DNA of 52,440 bases from an uncultured Bacilli bacterium (GCA_947629125.1 CANRCO010000001.1:1-52440), one strand, 5' to 3'. Counted from the first letter of the stretch, positions 34,901-44,036 are shown. A program made the numbers and translations. The notes: generated from the sequence alone by a model not told the origin.

Positions 34901-36182
34901 TACTAATATCTCCTTTGATTGTAATTGTATAAGTTATTTTTGTTGTATTTTTATCTTTATCTGTAGTTCTTCTCGTTTCTTCTATTTCACAAGTAAATTT
35001 ACTATTATTATCATTTTTATCTGAACAATCAATAGTTGGTATAGCATTATCATCAATGGTAATAATACCATTATCATATGAAAGAACATAAGTTGTTTTA
35101 GCTTCAAAATTTGATAATTCATAGTTACTTACAGTATAAGAACCATCACTCTTTTTGCTACTAGTGTTGCTGCCATTTTGCGTAAATGTCCAATAAGAAT
35201 CATCAACTTCATTGCCAGTTCTATCAACAAATTTGCTTTTAATTTCCGCTGGATTTAATTTAAGAAAATAAACATCATCGGCATATTTATGTGCTGTTTG
35301 AAACATTTGAAAAGCCGTTTTTAAATAATCATCGTATCCGGTGTGAGGAATTGTTGGGTCACTACAAAATATCCAACCACTTTCACTATCAAGAGCATAA
35401 CTTTTTTTACTACAATCGAAATTTGGAGTAGCATGTTGTTGAACTGTGTAATTACCATATAATTTTCTAAAATCCATAAAAGCTTCATGACGTTTATAAT
35501 AACTTATATTAGGAGAAGTATTACATAAAGCTTTTTCACCATTTGTACCACAATCTACAGCATAATCATCAAGTTGCCCAACATCATAATAATATGCTAA
35601 AAATCTTGTAGCTAATTCAGCTACTATATTATCAGCTTCTTTATCAGCATTTTCTCTTTTCATAATTGCAGCATAAGTATTATTATCACCAATAAAACCA
35701 TATAAATAATACATTGCTAAATCAAAACGTCGAACATTTTCATATTTTCCAACTGGATCATAATTTGTAGGGTCTAATTCTCTGGTACACCACCATTTAT
35801 CAACATTAGTTACATTTGCAGAGTTATTTTTTAATATCGCCTTCCCTGGGTCAATATTACTAGCATATAGTTCATTACCACTATTTCTATCATTATAACG
35901 AAATTTTACAAAATCATATTGATAAATAGGAGATGCTTCATAAGCTCCATTCTTTTTTAATATTCCAGGAGTATATGCTCCATTATATTGTAAAATATTA
36001 TGTTTAACAGTATCAAAAGTATCATTAGCACCTTTATTAATAATTCCTGTAGAATAAGTAAGATAAAAAGGGTCCGGATAATGTTCACAAACGCTACCTT
36101 CACCCAAAGCTTTTACAGAATTTAAACCTATAAAAAGCATTAGAAATGTTAATATAAATAATTTATTATATATTTTTTTCAT
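31917..36182 (-). CDS. Giant Cys-rich secreted or surface protein
   Basis: A 1421-residue protein, the largest in the window. It has an N-terminal signal peptide (basic start, hydrophobic core to about residue 25, SVKALG cleavage region). Cysteines are scattered throughout and concentrated between about residues 1030 and 1260, with paired motifs such as ETCCSD, QECCIEL, LTCCKD, GACCDN and KSCCKDN recurring every 25-60 residues, like a disulphide-stabilised stalk. The first 200 residues (NIDPGKAIL, WWCTRELDP, ELATRFLAYYY) loosely resemble a thioester adhesin domain, but the Gln expected there is Arg, so I do not claim it. No LPXTG or C-terminal helix. It follows the membrane protein at 36192 by 9 bases and ends at a terminator. 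Role unknown. Confidence 0.75.
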   Translation of the reverse strand: MKKIYNKLFILTFLMLFIGLNSVKALGEGSVCEHYPDPFYLTYSTGIINKGANDTFDTVKHNILQYNGAYTPGILKKNGAYEASPIYQYDFVKFRYNDRNSGNELYASNIDPGKAILKNNSANVTNVDKWWCTRELDPTNYDPVGKYENVRRFDLAMYYLYGFIGDNNTYAAIMKRENADKEADNIVAELATRFLAYYYDVGQLDDYAVDCGTNGEKALCNTSPNISYYKRHEAFMDFRKLYGNYTVQQHATPNFDCSKKSYALDSESGWIFCSDPTIPHTGYDDYLKTAFQMFQTAHKYADDVYFLKLNPAEIKSKFVDRTGNEVDDSYWTFTQNGSNTSSKKSDGSYTVSNYELSNFEAKTTYVLSYDNGIITIDDNAIPTIDCSDKNDNNSKFTCEIEETRRTTDKDKNTTKITYTITIKGDISNYAGKKYTGYISIPYINKNDNNRLLVLNQNANVATDEVLVNSARMIVNFTGGAATKNYNFEFQFPYLANQCLIEGDSSNYKYKLNGKQVSAQNFFSNGCCSTYENSKYFEEDNYAYKEYCAGSCKTENSLATQCSNSYSTSTITGPSNPYTCFIQKEKEATDENGNSYVLKGFKNNNYCTVYCKEDYKFNYNLSKRDTAKAYNYLYKNRKYLVKISGTMTCYEKVDSDKISDEDLDNEIEEFVEYYNLYNVLNKVFSSTGKSCDKGRYCVIYNDIEYDECSYNKRSNNISCSKKTDDFDIYYYMGMGKQHIAGDGKLNNILKGSEYDAVVADLEVLRDYFDGKVFGYENITDNYTGSLNYLKNLKTQATSCVDWANDYISDENNDGETKGIIMPDVTYEYEDDYFDVIKNKTDLMDKQTTQNTVKLWECNAPLDTRSVEMRFSSCTNGSLEEKEYTDNSYKIKHDLYLENLKNIDCTNCATDFSSISDIKIIKNNYVKLTQNTTALYSPTKYFTIKNDKPTLADSTTTEEDLIDGLPVSADVENGSEHYFKLHIDNLGKFYDTNETGRLISNKNNAIQESYEYVCTYTISDVNERDTGDGPCKKGSYTVEDASGETCCSDVYYANNYKCEKKPCASKKTDRYGQECCIELYNEKTRECSDTTKEKLTCCKDSYYDYYKINNRYYRTSKNYYSPIEINYSNYAKSCDVDLIKENNTCGICELSMDKNGACCDNKECCKDDAPLCNFNTSSDSSDDCATNIYATDSKNNVCCSTDLKVDKSGKSCCKDNYDESSNVCKNDNDDSLEVCPSCEVGCVSSLACTYSSTKTDLNVKFSVVSLNNPSPNGINKYSTYFNSYKYDKMQEQITKKAKQSGEEYTYSKEPEYSFTLDANAIENIRKSNQDTELNCMDIAVSYNESGDVIDWRKANESDKNNPDLVIYKKAICTSEFLNEIGKYVSNYKYETNEKLKFNLWLNNCNVNNKSNCHIAEGVGPSWK

Positions 36183-36191
36183 GAACCCACC

Positions 36192-36908
36192 CTATTTTTT
36201 CTTTCTTTTCATTCGCTTACGAATAACAATTATTGTGATTACTAAAATTATAACAACTAAACTGATTATTCCAATTAAAATATATTTAAAGTTATTAGCT
36301 TGTTTTTGTTCTTTTGTTGTTTTATCTTTTTGCTGTTCATCTTTATATTCATTAACTTTATTAAAAAATGTATCTTCATCAAAATCGCTAGTTACATAAC
36401 GATTACAATAATATAACTTATCTAATAAGCCATCACAAATAATATAACTAGAATTAACATTATATTTAGGAGTTGTTAAATATAGTGTTTTTAAATTATT
36501 TATTTGACAACTATCAGTACTTAAAGAAATGTTAAATGTATAAGTATTTACTTTATTTTGAGAAAGAAAATTTAAATCATAAATTTTTGTAGATATTTTT
36601 CCTTGATTGTTTCTATCATAACTAAATAATTCATTGTGATTATTTTTTTCAGAACGCATAGTAACTACCATACCTTCACTTAAATTTTCAATTGTTATAT
36701 TTAATACACGATTTTTGGCATAAATAACCTCATCATCAACTTGAGAAATAATTGTATTTAAATCATCTTCAATTGTTATATCATAATTAACTTTAACTTT
36801 ATTTACTAAAGCATCATATTTAACTTTATCGCTATTAGAACACTCCGCATAAGCTACTATCGGTAAAAAAATAAAAAGTAAAATAAGTAAACTATATCGT
36901 TGTTTCAT
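36192..36908 (-). CDS. Type I membrane protein, partner of the Cys-rich surface protein
   Basis: A 238-residue protein with an N-terminal signal peptide (ending AYAEC), an exported domain of about 170 residues with four or five Cys (AECSN, DSCQIN, YIICDG, YYCNRY), and one C-terminal membrane helix followed by the stop-transfer tail RKRMKRKKK. It is thus anchored with the Cys domain outside. It is the first gene of a two-gene operon with the 1421-residue protein, whose lack of an anchor suggests that this protein could hold it at the surface; that is inference. The start has AGGAGGAT upstream and a TATAAT-type -10 preceded by TTG further up. Confidence 0.7.
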   Translation of the reverse strand: MKQRYSLLILLFIFLPIVAYAECSNSDKVKYDALVNKVKVNYDITIEDDLNTIISQVDDEVIYAKNRVLNITIENLSEGMVVTMRSEKNNHNELFSYDRNNQGKISTKIYDLNFLSQNKVNTYTFNISLSTDSCQINNLKTLYLTTPKYNVNSSYIICDGLLDKLYYCNRYVTSDFDEDTFFNKVNEYKDEQQKDKTTKEQKQANNFKYILIGIISLVVIILVITIIVIRKRMKRKKK

Positions 36909-37022
36909 TTTATCCTCCTACCTTATAAAATAATTATACAACAAAACTTTATTAAAAGGTAGAAAAAATACGAAAAAATGCTAATTTATGATATGATAAA
37001 TGAATAAGAAAGGAATCTTTTT

Positions 37023-38135
37023 ATGGAAATAATCGGAATAATTTGTGAATATAATCCTTTTCATAATGGTCATATTTACCATTTAAAAAAAATTAAAGAA
37101 ATGTATCCTCATTCTTTAATAATTTTAGTAATGAGTGGTTATTTTACTCAAAGAGGAGAAATATCTTTATTAACTAAAGAACAAAAAGCTAAAATTGCCC
37201 TAAATAATAATATTGATATCGTAATTGAATTACCAACTTTATTAACTGTTCAAAGTGCCGATATATTTGCAAAAAATGCTCTATATTTATTAAATAAATT
37301 AAAGGTTAATAAAATTATTTTTGGTAGTGAATGTAATGATGTAAAAAAATTAGAAAACATAGTTGATATCGAATTAAATGACCCCGAGTATAATAATCGA
37401 ATTAAAAAGTATTTAGCCGAAGGCTATAATTACCCAACTAGCATGAGTAAAGCTTTAAATACTAAAAGTATCACTACTCCCAATGATTTACTAGGAATTT
37501 CTTACATTAAAGAAATTAAAAAAAATAATTATGACATTAAATATGAAACAATTAAAAGAACTAGTAATTTCCACGATTTAAGTTCAAATGATTTAATAAT
37601 TAGTGCTAGTAATATACGCAGTAAATTAATAGATAAAAAAGATATTAAACCTTATTTACCTAGCGAATCTTTAAATAATTTAGTAACTATTAACCAAGAT
37701 ATATTTTTTACTCTTTTAAAGTATAATATTATAACCAATTCTAATTTAGCTAATAATTTAATCGTTGATGAAGGTATTCATAATAAATTAATTAAATGTG
37801 TAAATAAAGCTTCTTCTTTAACTGAACTAACTGATTTAATTAAAAGTAAACGATACACTTATAATCGAATTAATCGTATGTATATTCATATTCTTTTAAA
37901 TATATTAAAAAGTGATATAACAACAATTGATTATCTAAAAATCTTAGGTTTTAATACCCAAGGTAAAAAATATTTAAATAAACTAAAAAAAGAATTAGAT
38001 ATTAGTTTAATACCTAATTATGATTCAAAAATATATCAAACAGAATTAAAATCTAGTTTAATTTATGATTTAATAACTAATGCAAATACTTATCAATATG
38101 AAAAGCAAAATAAACCAATTATTTTTGACATTTAG
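37023..38135 (+). CDS. tmcAL: tRNA(Met) cytidine acetate ligase TmcAL (YlbM)
   Basis: A 370-residue enzyme of the nucleotidyltransferase fold that uses acetate and ATP to form N4-acetylcytidine at the wobble base of elongator tRNA-Met. The N-terminus has the diagnostic GIICEYNPFHNGHIYHL (the HXGH-like site is HNGH), VMSGYFTQRGE and IELPTLLTVQSAD. FGSEC follows near residue 97, and SASNIRSKL in mid-protein is typical of the family. Length is slightly below that of the B. subtilis enzyme (about 415). AAAGGA precedes the ATG. Its 3' end overlaps the convergent mutM gene by 17 bases. Confidence 0.92.
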   Translation: MEIIGIICEYNPFHNGHIYHLKKIKEMYPHSLIILVMSGYFTQRGEISLLTKEQKAKIALNNNIDIVIELPTLLTVQSADIFAKNALYLLNKLKVNKIIFGSECNDVKKLENIVDIELNDPEYNNRIKKYLAEGYNYPTSMSKALNTKSITTPNDLLGISYIKEIKKNNYDIKYETIKRTSNFHDLSSNDLIISASNIRSKLIDKKDIKPYLPSESLNNLVTINQDIFFTLLKYNIITNSNLANNLIVDEGIHNKLIKCVNKASSLTELTDLIKSKRYTYNRINRMYIHILLNILKSDITTIDYLKILGFNTQGKKYLNKLKKELDISLIPNYDSKIYQTELKSSLIYDLITNANTYQYEKQNKPIIFDI

Positions 38136-38937
38136 GACAAAAGTATGTACTTCGTCCATTAACTTTTATTCTTTTAATTAAACTACCACACACTAAACAT
38201 GGTTCATTTTCTCTTTTATGAACTTGTAAATAAGCTTGAAAACGTCCAGTTACTCCAAGACTAGAAGTATAACTCTTTATAGTAGTTCCACCCATTTCAA
38301 TAGCTTTTTTAATTATTTTTTTACTAGACTCAATAATATTAGCACAATCTTCTTTAGTTATATCACTACCCTTTTTCAACGGATTAATTCGACTTGCAAA
38401 TAAAACTTCATCAGCATAAATATTACCCAAACCACTAATGATTGTTTGGTCTAGTAATAAAGTTTTTATCGGTAACTGTTTATTTTTAAATTTATTTAAG
38501 AGATATTCAGGCGTTAATTTTTCACTAAAGGGTTCATACCCTTGTTTTTTAATAGCTTCAACATTTAAATAATCTTCTTTTTTTACTAAATTCATTCGCC
38601 CAAATTTACGCGTATCATGGTAACGTAAATCACTACCATCATTAAAAGTAATTATAATGTGTTCATGCTTTTCAATCTTTTCATCTTTATTTTTTAAAAA
38701 GTATTTACCTTCCATACGTAAATGACTAAGCAAACAATAATCATTTAAATCAAAAATTAACCATTTACCAATTCGTCCAATATCAATAAATTCGCGCCCA
38801 ATTAAAATATTTTTAAAATCTTTAATATCTGATTCAATCATTTTAGGATAAAGAATTTCAACATTAACAATTTTTTTATGTAAAATTCTTTGTTTTAAAG
38901 TATTTCTTACCGTTTCTACTTCCGCAATTTCTGGCAT
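38119..38937 (-). CDS. mutM: Formamidopyrimidine-DNA glycosylase MutM (Fpg)
   Basis: A 272-residue base-excision-repair enzyme that removes 8-oxoguanine and Fapy lesions. The mature N-terminus PEIAEVETVRNTL provides the catalytic Pro and Glu. HLRMEGKYF and HDTRKFGRM are core motifs, ISGLGNIYADEVLF is the H2TH region, and the C-terminal zinc finger is CLVCGSLIKRI with CPKC. The family normally starts MPELPEVE; here Leu is replaced by Ile-Ala, which is conservative. It follows polA by 9 bases, the usual polA-mutM pairing of Bacillota, with AGGAGGAT as its ribosome site. Confidence 0.95.
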   Translation of the reverse strand: MPEIAEVETVRNTLKQRILHKKIVNVEILYPKMIESDIKDFKNILIGREFIDIGRIGKWLIFDLNDYCLLSHLRMEGKYFLKNKDEKIEKHEHIIITFNDGSDLRYHDTRKFGRMNLVKKEDYLNVEAIKKQGYEPFSEKLTPEYLLNKFKNKQLPIKTLLLDQTIISGLGNIYADEVLFASRINPLKKGSDITKEDCANIIESSKKIIKKAIEMGGTTIKSYTSSLGVTGRFQAYLQVHKRENEPCLVCGSLIKRIKVNGRSTYFCPKCQK

Positions 38938-38946
38938 AATATCCTC

Positions 38947-41526
38947 CTATTTAGCTAAGTACCAGTTAATACCTGTATCAATACTTATTTTTAAAGGTAC
39001 TTTTAAATTTACAATATTTTCCATGACTTCTTTAGCAATATGAGCAACTTTAGCTTGTTCTTCTTTTAAAACATCAAATATTAATTCATCATGAACTTGT
39101 AATATCATAATTGATTTAATATTTTCTTGTTTAAATCTTTTATCAATCTCAATCATAGCCATCTTAATAATATCAGCACTAGTTCCTTGAATTGGTGTAT
39201 TAAGCGCTATTCTTTCACCTTGTTGACGCACCATATAATTTTGATTATACAATTCATCTATTTTTCTTTTTCGATTAAATAAAGTTGTAACATAACCTAA
39301 TTCATAAGCCTGTTTAATAGTTGAATCCATATAATTTTTAACCCCGGGATAAAGTTCTAAATATTTATCAATAAATTTTTTAGCTTCTTTCGGATTTATT
39401 TCTAAATTTTCACCTAAACCAAAACCACTAATTCCATAAATTATTCCAAATATAACTGCTTTAGCAGTACTACGCATTTTTTTATCAACTAAATCTTCGC
39501 TAATACCATGAATATCAGCAGCTACTTTCGTATGAATATCTTGGTCATTTTTAAAAGCTGCAATTAATTCTTTACTTTCCGATACATGAGCTAAAATACG
39601 TAGTTCAATTTGAGAATAATCAATACACATAATCAAATCATTTCGAGGAATAAAAGCTTCTCTTATTTTTTTACCTTCATCTTTACGAGTTGGAATATTT
39701 TGTAAATTTGGTTCAGTAGAACTTAACCTACCAGTTCTAGTGTAGTTTTGTTTAAATATAGTATGTATATAATTATTATCATCGACATAATTTTTTAAAC
39801 CATCAACATAAGTACTTAATAATTTTGTGTTTTCTCGATATTCTAATACTTTTCTAATAATTGGATGAACATTAATTAATTTTTGCAAAGTTTTAATATC
39901 AGTTTTATAACCTTTTTTATTGTGTTTACCTTGACCTAAAGCTAATTTATCAAAGATAACTTCTCCTAATTGTTTTGGACTAGCAATATTAAATTCACAA
40001 CCGGCATAAGTATATATTTCTTGTTGTAAAATAGCTATCTTTTCTAATAATTGCACTTTCATTTCATCTAATTTATTAGTTTCTACTTTTAAACCAGCTA
40101 TTTCCATATTAGCTAAAACACGAATTAAAGGCATTTCCACATCAAAATATAAATCTAATACTTTATCTTCTTTTAATTTATTAATATAAAAATCATAAGT
40201 ATCTAAAATATATTGACTTTTTAATGCTATTTCTTTTTCTAATTTACTAGTTAAAACAAAATTAGTTTTCTTTAAATCAGTTAAAAAAGTAACATCATAA
40301 TTATCTGGTTTCATTAAATAAGCAATATCATCTTTTAAATTATAATTTAATAAATCAATAGCATTCATTAAATCAAAAGAAACTTTAGGTAATTTAACAT
40401 CTAACTTATTTAATAAAACAATCGCCTTTTTTAAATCATACGTATATATCTTTTCATAATTTAAATTATTAACAACATCTTTTATTAATTCCGGTACAAC
40501 AAAATAACTGTTATTTTTATCAGATATACCCATACCTACAATATTACCAAAATGATAATTTTCATTATCACATTCTAAATAAAAAGAAATAGGACTTTCT
40601 AATTTTAAATTGTTAGCATTAGTTAAAATTGTATAATTAAATTCTCTTTGTTCAACGTGTTTGGCAATATCTATATTTTTTAATAATGAATAAAATTCTA
40701 ATTCTTCATAAATTTTAATTAATTCTTCATTTATTTGTGGTTCATATTTTAAATCTTCCAAATCAAGATTTAAAGGAACTTCTTTATAAATTGTAGCAAT
40801 GTCTTTACTCATAAAAGCATTATCGCGGTCAGTAATTAATTTTTCTTTTACTTTTCCACTAATTTTATCAATATTGTCATAAATATTTTCTAAAGTATCA
40901 TATTCTTTTAATAACTTTAAAGCAGTTTTTTCACCAATTCCTTTAACTCCCGGAATATTATCTGAAGAATCTCCCGCTAAAGCTTTTAAATCTATTACGC
41001 GAATTGGTTTTATCCCGTAATCTTGTTCAAAGGTTTCTGGATTATATCTTATGTAATCATGAGATTTTAGTAATTTAATATCAACTTCATCACTTAATAA
41101 TTGTAATAAATCTTTATCACTTGAAATAATTGTTGCTATAAAATCGGGGTCAACTTCCGATTGGTGAGCTAATGTACCAATTATATCATCTGCTTCATAT
41201 GGTTCTAATTCTAAAGATTTAATTCCCATTGCTTTTAATATTTTTTTAGCATAAGGAAATTGCATTATTAATTCATTAGGAGTTTCAACCCGACCATCTT
41301 TATAAAAATCATATTTTTCTTTACGAAAATTTTTTCCTATATCAAAAGCAACTGCAATATAATTAGGTTTTTCTTCGGCAATTATCTTATTCATCATTGT
41401 TACAAAACCATAAATAGCATTAGTTGGAAAGCCTTTAGAGTTTTTCATCATATTACCACTATAAGCAGTTGCATAATAACTACGAAATACTAAGTTATTC
41501 CCATCAACTAAAATAAGCTTATTCAT
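38947..41526 (-). CDS. polA: DNA polymerase I
   Basis: An 859-residue repair and Okazaki-processing polymerase. The N-terminal 5'-3' exonuclease (LILVDGNNLVFRSYYA, YEADDIIGTLA, SSDKDLLQL, GDSSDNIPGVKGIG) occupies about 1-290. The 3'-5' exonuclease-like middle lacks the DxE proofreading residues (SFYLECDNENYHF where DFET would stand), as in Bacillus and Thermus enzymes, so proofreading is probably absent. The polymerase domain has TGRLSSTEPNLQNIP, CIDYSQIELRILAHVS and LQVHDELIFD. A promoter with an extended -10 (TGTTATACT) lies in the 50 bases upstream. It is co-transcribed with mutM. Confidence 0.96.
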   Translation of the reverse strand: MNKLILVDGNNLVFRSYYATAYSGNMMKNSKGFPTNAIYGFVTMMNKIIAEEKPNYIAVAFDIGKNFRKEKYDFYKDGRVETPNELIMQFPYAKKILKAMGIKSLELEPYEADDIIGTLAHQSEVDPDFIATIISSDKDLLQLLSDEVDIKLLKSHDYIRYNPETFEQDYGIKPIRVIDLKALAGDSSDNIPGVKGIGEKTALKLLKEYDTLENIYDNIDKISGKVKEKLITDRDNAFMSKDIATIYKEVPLNLDLEDLKYEPQINEELIKIYEELEFYSLLKNIDIAKHVEQREFNYTILTNANNLKLESPISFYLECDNENYHFGNIVGMGISDKNNSYFVVPELIKDVVNNLNYEKIYTYDLKKAIVLLNKLDVKLPKVSFDLMNAIDLLNYNLKDDIAYLMKPDNYDVTFLTDLKKTNFVLTSKLEKEIALKSQYILDTYDFYINKLKEDKVLDLYFDVEMPLIRVLANMEIAGLKVETNKLDEMKVQLLEKIAILQQEIYTYAGCEFNIASPKQLGEVIFDKLALGQGKHNKKGYKTDIKTLQKLINVHPIIRKVLEYRENTKLLSTYVDGLKNYVDDNNYIHTIFKQNYTRTGRLSSTEPNLQNIPTRKDEGKKIREAFIPRNDLIMCIDYSQIELRILAHVSESKELIAAFKNDQDIHTKVAADIHGISEDLVDKKMRSTAKAVIFGIIYGISGFGLGENLEINPKEAKKFIDKYLELYPGVKNYMDSTIKQAYELGYVTTLFNRKRKIDELYNQNYMVRQQGERIALNTPIQGTSADIIKMAMIEIDKRFKQENIKSIMILQVHDELIFDVLKEEQAKVAHIAKEVMENIVNLKVPLKISIDTGINWYLAK

Positions 41527-41578
41527 TTTTTACCACCTATAACTAGTATAACACAGATTTGCCAAGAGAAAAAAATTT

Positions 41579-43238
41579 TTAAATAGATAATTGAAATGGA
41601 GCTTCTTTAGAACCATCACCTGCAGTAATTTTGACATTTGATTTTAGATATAAAACCGGTCGCACTAGAAAACTATTCGAATTAGCGAAAACATAACCTA
41701 CATGACCATCATAATCTACACGATAGGCAGAATACCCTAAATCCGCAGATGGAGTTATCATCCATTGTTCATATTTTTCATTCCATAACCAATCTTTTAT
41801 ATAGCATTTTTCTAAGGTATTCATATAATTATATAATGTTGTATTTAAACATTCTTCCCTTGTTTTAGTTTCACCACCGTTTGTTGCAAATCCATAATCA
41901 CTTGGATACATTAAACCAATATAGCCTGTCCAAGTTATTAGTCTTGATAATCCATTACTACTATAAATATTCTTACTTCGTTCTACATCATAATATTGTT
42001 TTGCTATTAGCATTTGATAATCGTATTCACTATTATCGTGTTTATTTGGACCTCCTAAATAGAATAGAGCTTTATCAATGTATTTTTTACTCTCATCAGT
42101 TAAACCATTACTACTAAAATCACTTTGTTCTTCTGTAAAATTGGTTTTAGTTGCTTGAGCTGGCTTATAGCCTTTTGTTCTATTAAAATAACTTCCTATT
42201 CCTTTATAGATTGTTTGACTTTTTCCATCTTTTGCTACTGTTACTGCTCCATCTTCACTTATTGAATAGTTTGATTTATCTGTTTCTTTCCAATTCTCTT
42301 GTACTACATCTTTAGGATTTAGCATCATCATGAGTTGACTATCTGTCCAATCATTACTTCCATTATTGTTTGTTGAAGAACCTACTCCGTTTTGTTTACT
42401 ATCCCATTTAAATTCTCCTAATAATTCTGCTCTTATTAGTTTAACACGACTTTCTTTTTTGTCTTTACCATCTTCGACATTATTCATTATTCCAATAATA
42501 AGCCATTTCTCTCCATTGAAGTCAACATAGTTGTTTGGGTCTGCTCCGATATATCTCAAGTTGTTATCGCTTGTTTCATCATAAGCTAATTCTTCATTAT
42601 CTTCACTGATGATTCTAATGTAATCACTTGCTAGTATATTCTCTCTTTTGATACTATCTATCTCTATTTTACTTTCAAAGGTATTATTTTGTTCTAATTC
42701 ATTAAAACTAGTATTTTCATCTAGCCAGATTTTTAAATTTAATTGCTTACTATTATTAGCATCTATTTTTACTGTTGTTAAATGTTTGCCTATATTATAA
42801 TCTTTATTTGTTGTTTCTCTATCTAATAAATTATTTAAATTATTTGGTTCAATTATTTTTTGATTGTTATATAGTAATGTTGCTCTAATATTCTTTTCAT
42901 TTAATGTATTGTTTTTATTTATATCTAAGTTTACTTCCACATATTCTTCATGATTACAATTATTTTGAATTGTAAATGTATAACCTTCTTGTTTTAAACC
43001 ATCAACATCTGGTGTTTGGTAGGCATTCTCTATATTTATATTTGTTCCTTCAGTTACATCTAGTTTTAAACACCCACTACTTATTTTATTTATACTTGTT
43101 TGTTCTTGTGTTGTACTCCATAGGGCATAACTTATTCCACTTATTATTAGTACTCCTACTAATACTCCCAAACAAGCTAATATCTTCGGGTACTTTTGTT
43201 TATTAAAATACCCCCCCCCGATTTACGTTATGATTCAT
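41579..43238 (-). CDS. Surface-exposed paralogous protein D, poly-G phase-variable candidate, sequenced in the off state
   Basis: The intact downstream frame encodes the anchor (GVLIISGISYALWSTT), head domain (SGCLKLDVTEG, QNNCNH), RYIGADPNNYVDFNGE, IGLMYPSDYGFATNGG and the RPVLYLKSNVKIT tail of the paralogue family. It has no ATG near its 5' end. An ATG at 43238, nine bases after a GAGAGG ribosome site and 27 bases downstream of a good promoter -10, opens MNHNVNRGG and then meets nine Gs (43211-43219). With nine the frame stops three codons later; with eight or eleven it joins the downstream frame exactly, giving a 552-residue protein. A TTG at 43171 is the only alternative start and has no ribosome site. 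Slipped-strand phase variation is inferred; the sequence state is direct. Confidence 0.75.
43211..43219. repeat. Homopolymer of nine G (coding strand) in the 5' end of a surface gene
   Basis: Nine consecutive C on the plus strand, G on the coding strand. I noticed no comparable G or C run elsewhere in this very AT-rich window. It lies at codons 7-9 of the gene starting at 43238 and is one base too long for the downstream reading frame. Confidence 0.9.
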
Positions 43239-43264
43239 AGTTTCTTACCTCTCTATCTTTTTTT

Positions 43265-43292
43265 ATTATAACAAAATATTACTTTATAGCAA
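43265..43292 (-). promoter_or_regulatory. Promoter of the phase-variable surface gene
   Basis: Minus strand -35 TTGCTA (43287-43292), 16-base spacer, -10 TATAAT (43265-43270) with TGT just before it. Transcription would start about 20 bases before the GAGAGG ribosome site. Confidence 0.7.
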
Positions 43293-43293
43293 A

Positions 43294-43335
43294 GAAAAAA
43301 TAAAGAACTTTTGACATCTTTTGTCGAAGCTCTTT
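43294..43335 (-). terminator. Terminator after the DUF1016 pseudogene
   Basis: Minus strand stem of about 14 bp with one mismatch (arms at 43322-43335 and 43302-43316) and a short loop, followed by ATTTTTTC. It isolates the surface gene promoter from upstream transcription. Confidence 0.75.
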
Positions 43336-43346
43336 ACTTTAATTTT

Positions 43347-43898
43347 TTAATCTATTATATCCAAATGACTACCTATATCGTTTGAATTTGGTAATTTATT
43401 TTGTATTTCTTTTGCCAATTTATCAAGTATTTTATACTCACTAACTCCAACTGGCTTATTAATAAATTTCAATGTATAATCTACTATTTTATTACTTTTA
43501 AAATACTATCTGACCATCCTTCTTCAAGGCATTTATGCATATACCATTTACGTATTTCCTTATCTTTAACTTTTTGCATTAAAGTAATGTTTCCAAGGTA
43601 ATTGTGCAACCAGTTGCACAAATTCATCATTATCATACTTATATTCATTATAAAAAGATTTCATGTATTTCAAATTACGAACCGAAAATCCTTTTAAATT
43701 GGGAAAAGATATTTTTAACTCCATTGCAACATTATCAATAAATTTATTTCCCCAATTACTATTTTCTTCTAAAGTTTTACCAATATTATAATATAAATTA
43801 ACCAACTTTTTATTTGCATCATGCATAATTTCAAACTGTGTGTTAATTATTGTATTTTTAATACTATTTGCTACTTCTTGAAATGATTTGTCTATCAT
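43347..43898 (-). pseudogene. YhcG/DUF1016 family gene, frameshifted and lacking its nuclease core
   Basis: The ATG frame runs 110 residues through the DUF1016 N-terminal domain (NLYYNIGKTLEEN, FSVRNLKYMKSFY, QLVAQLPW) and then goes out of frame after LPWKH. The expected continuation (ITLMQKVKDKEIRKWYMHKC, then LEEGWSDSIL) is present in another frame at about 43497-43590. After a stop, the family's C-terminal tail (VDYTLKFINKPVGVSEYKIL, DKLAKEIQNKLP) is found in a further shift, ending in TAA at 43347. The PD-(D/E)XK nuclease segment normally between these blocks is missing. Full members are about 340-370 residues; about 185 codons remain. The family is often linked to restriction-modification or mobile DNA. 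The ribosome site GGAGAT is intact. Confidence 0.82.
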
Positions 43899-43989
43899 GA
43901 TGTATCTCCTTTGTATGATATATTATAACAAATAAGTAATAAATTTTGTATCAATTACATAAATATTTCCTAAAAATTAATTCAAAGTT

Positions 43990-44018
43990 TTGAGTTAATA
44001 TCTATAAAACCTTATAAA
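43990..44018 (+). promoter_or_regulatory. Candidate promoter of the hydrophobic micro-ORF
   Basis: Plus strand TTGAGT (43990-43995), 17-base spacer, TATAAA (44013-44018). The 12-base word TTCAAAGTTTTG occurs here at 43981-43992 and again at 44059-44070. Confidence 0.45.
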
Positions 44019-44036
44019 ACTTAGTAATACACAAAA

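Noticed and set aside
38119..38135. Assembly problem at the tmcAL/mutM 3' overlap
   Set aside because: A 17-base convergent overlap is ordinary and both proteins end with normal family C-termini.
43172..43206. TTG at 43171 as the natural start of surface protein D
   Set aside because: It has no ribosome site and would begin inside the membrane segment, without the basic residues the paralogues carry. A complete promoter, ribosome site and ATG exist at 43238, separated only by the G tract.
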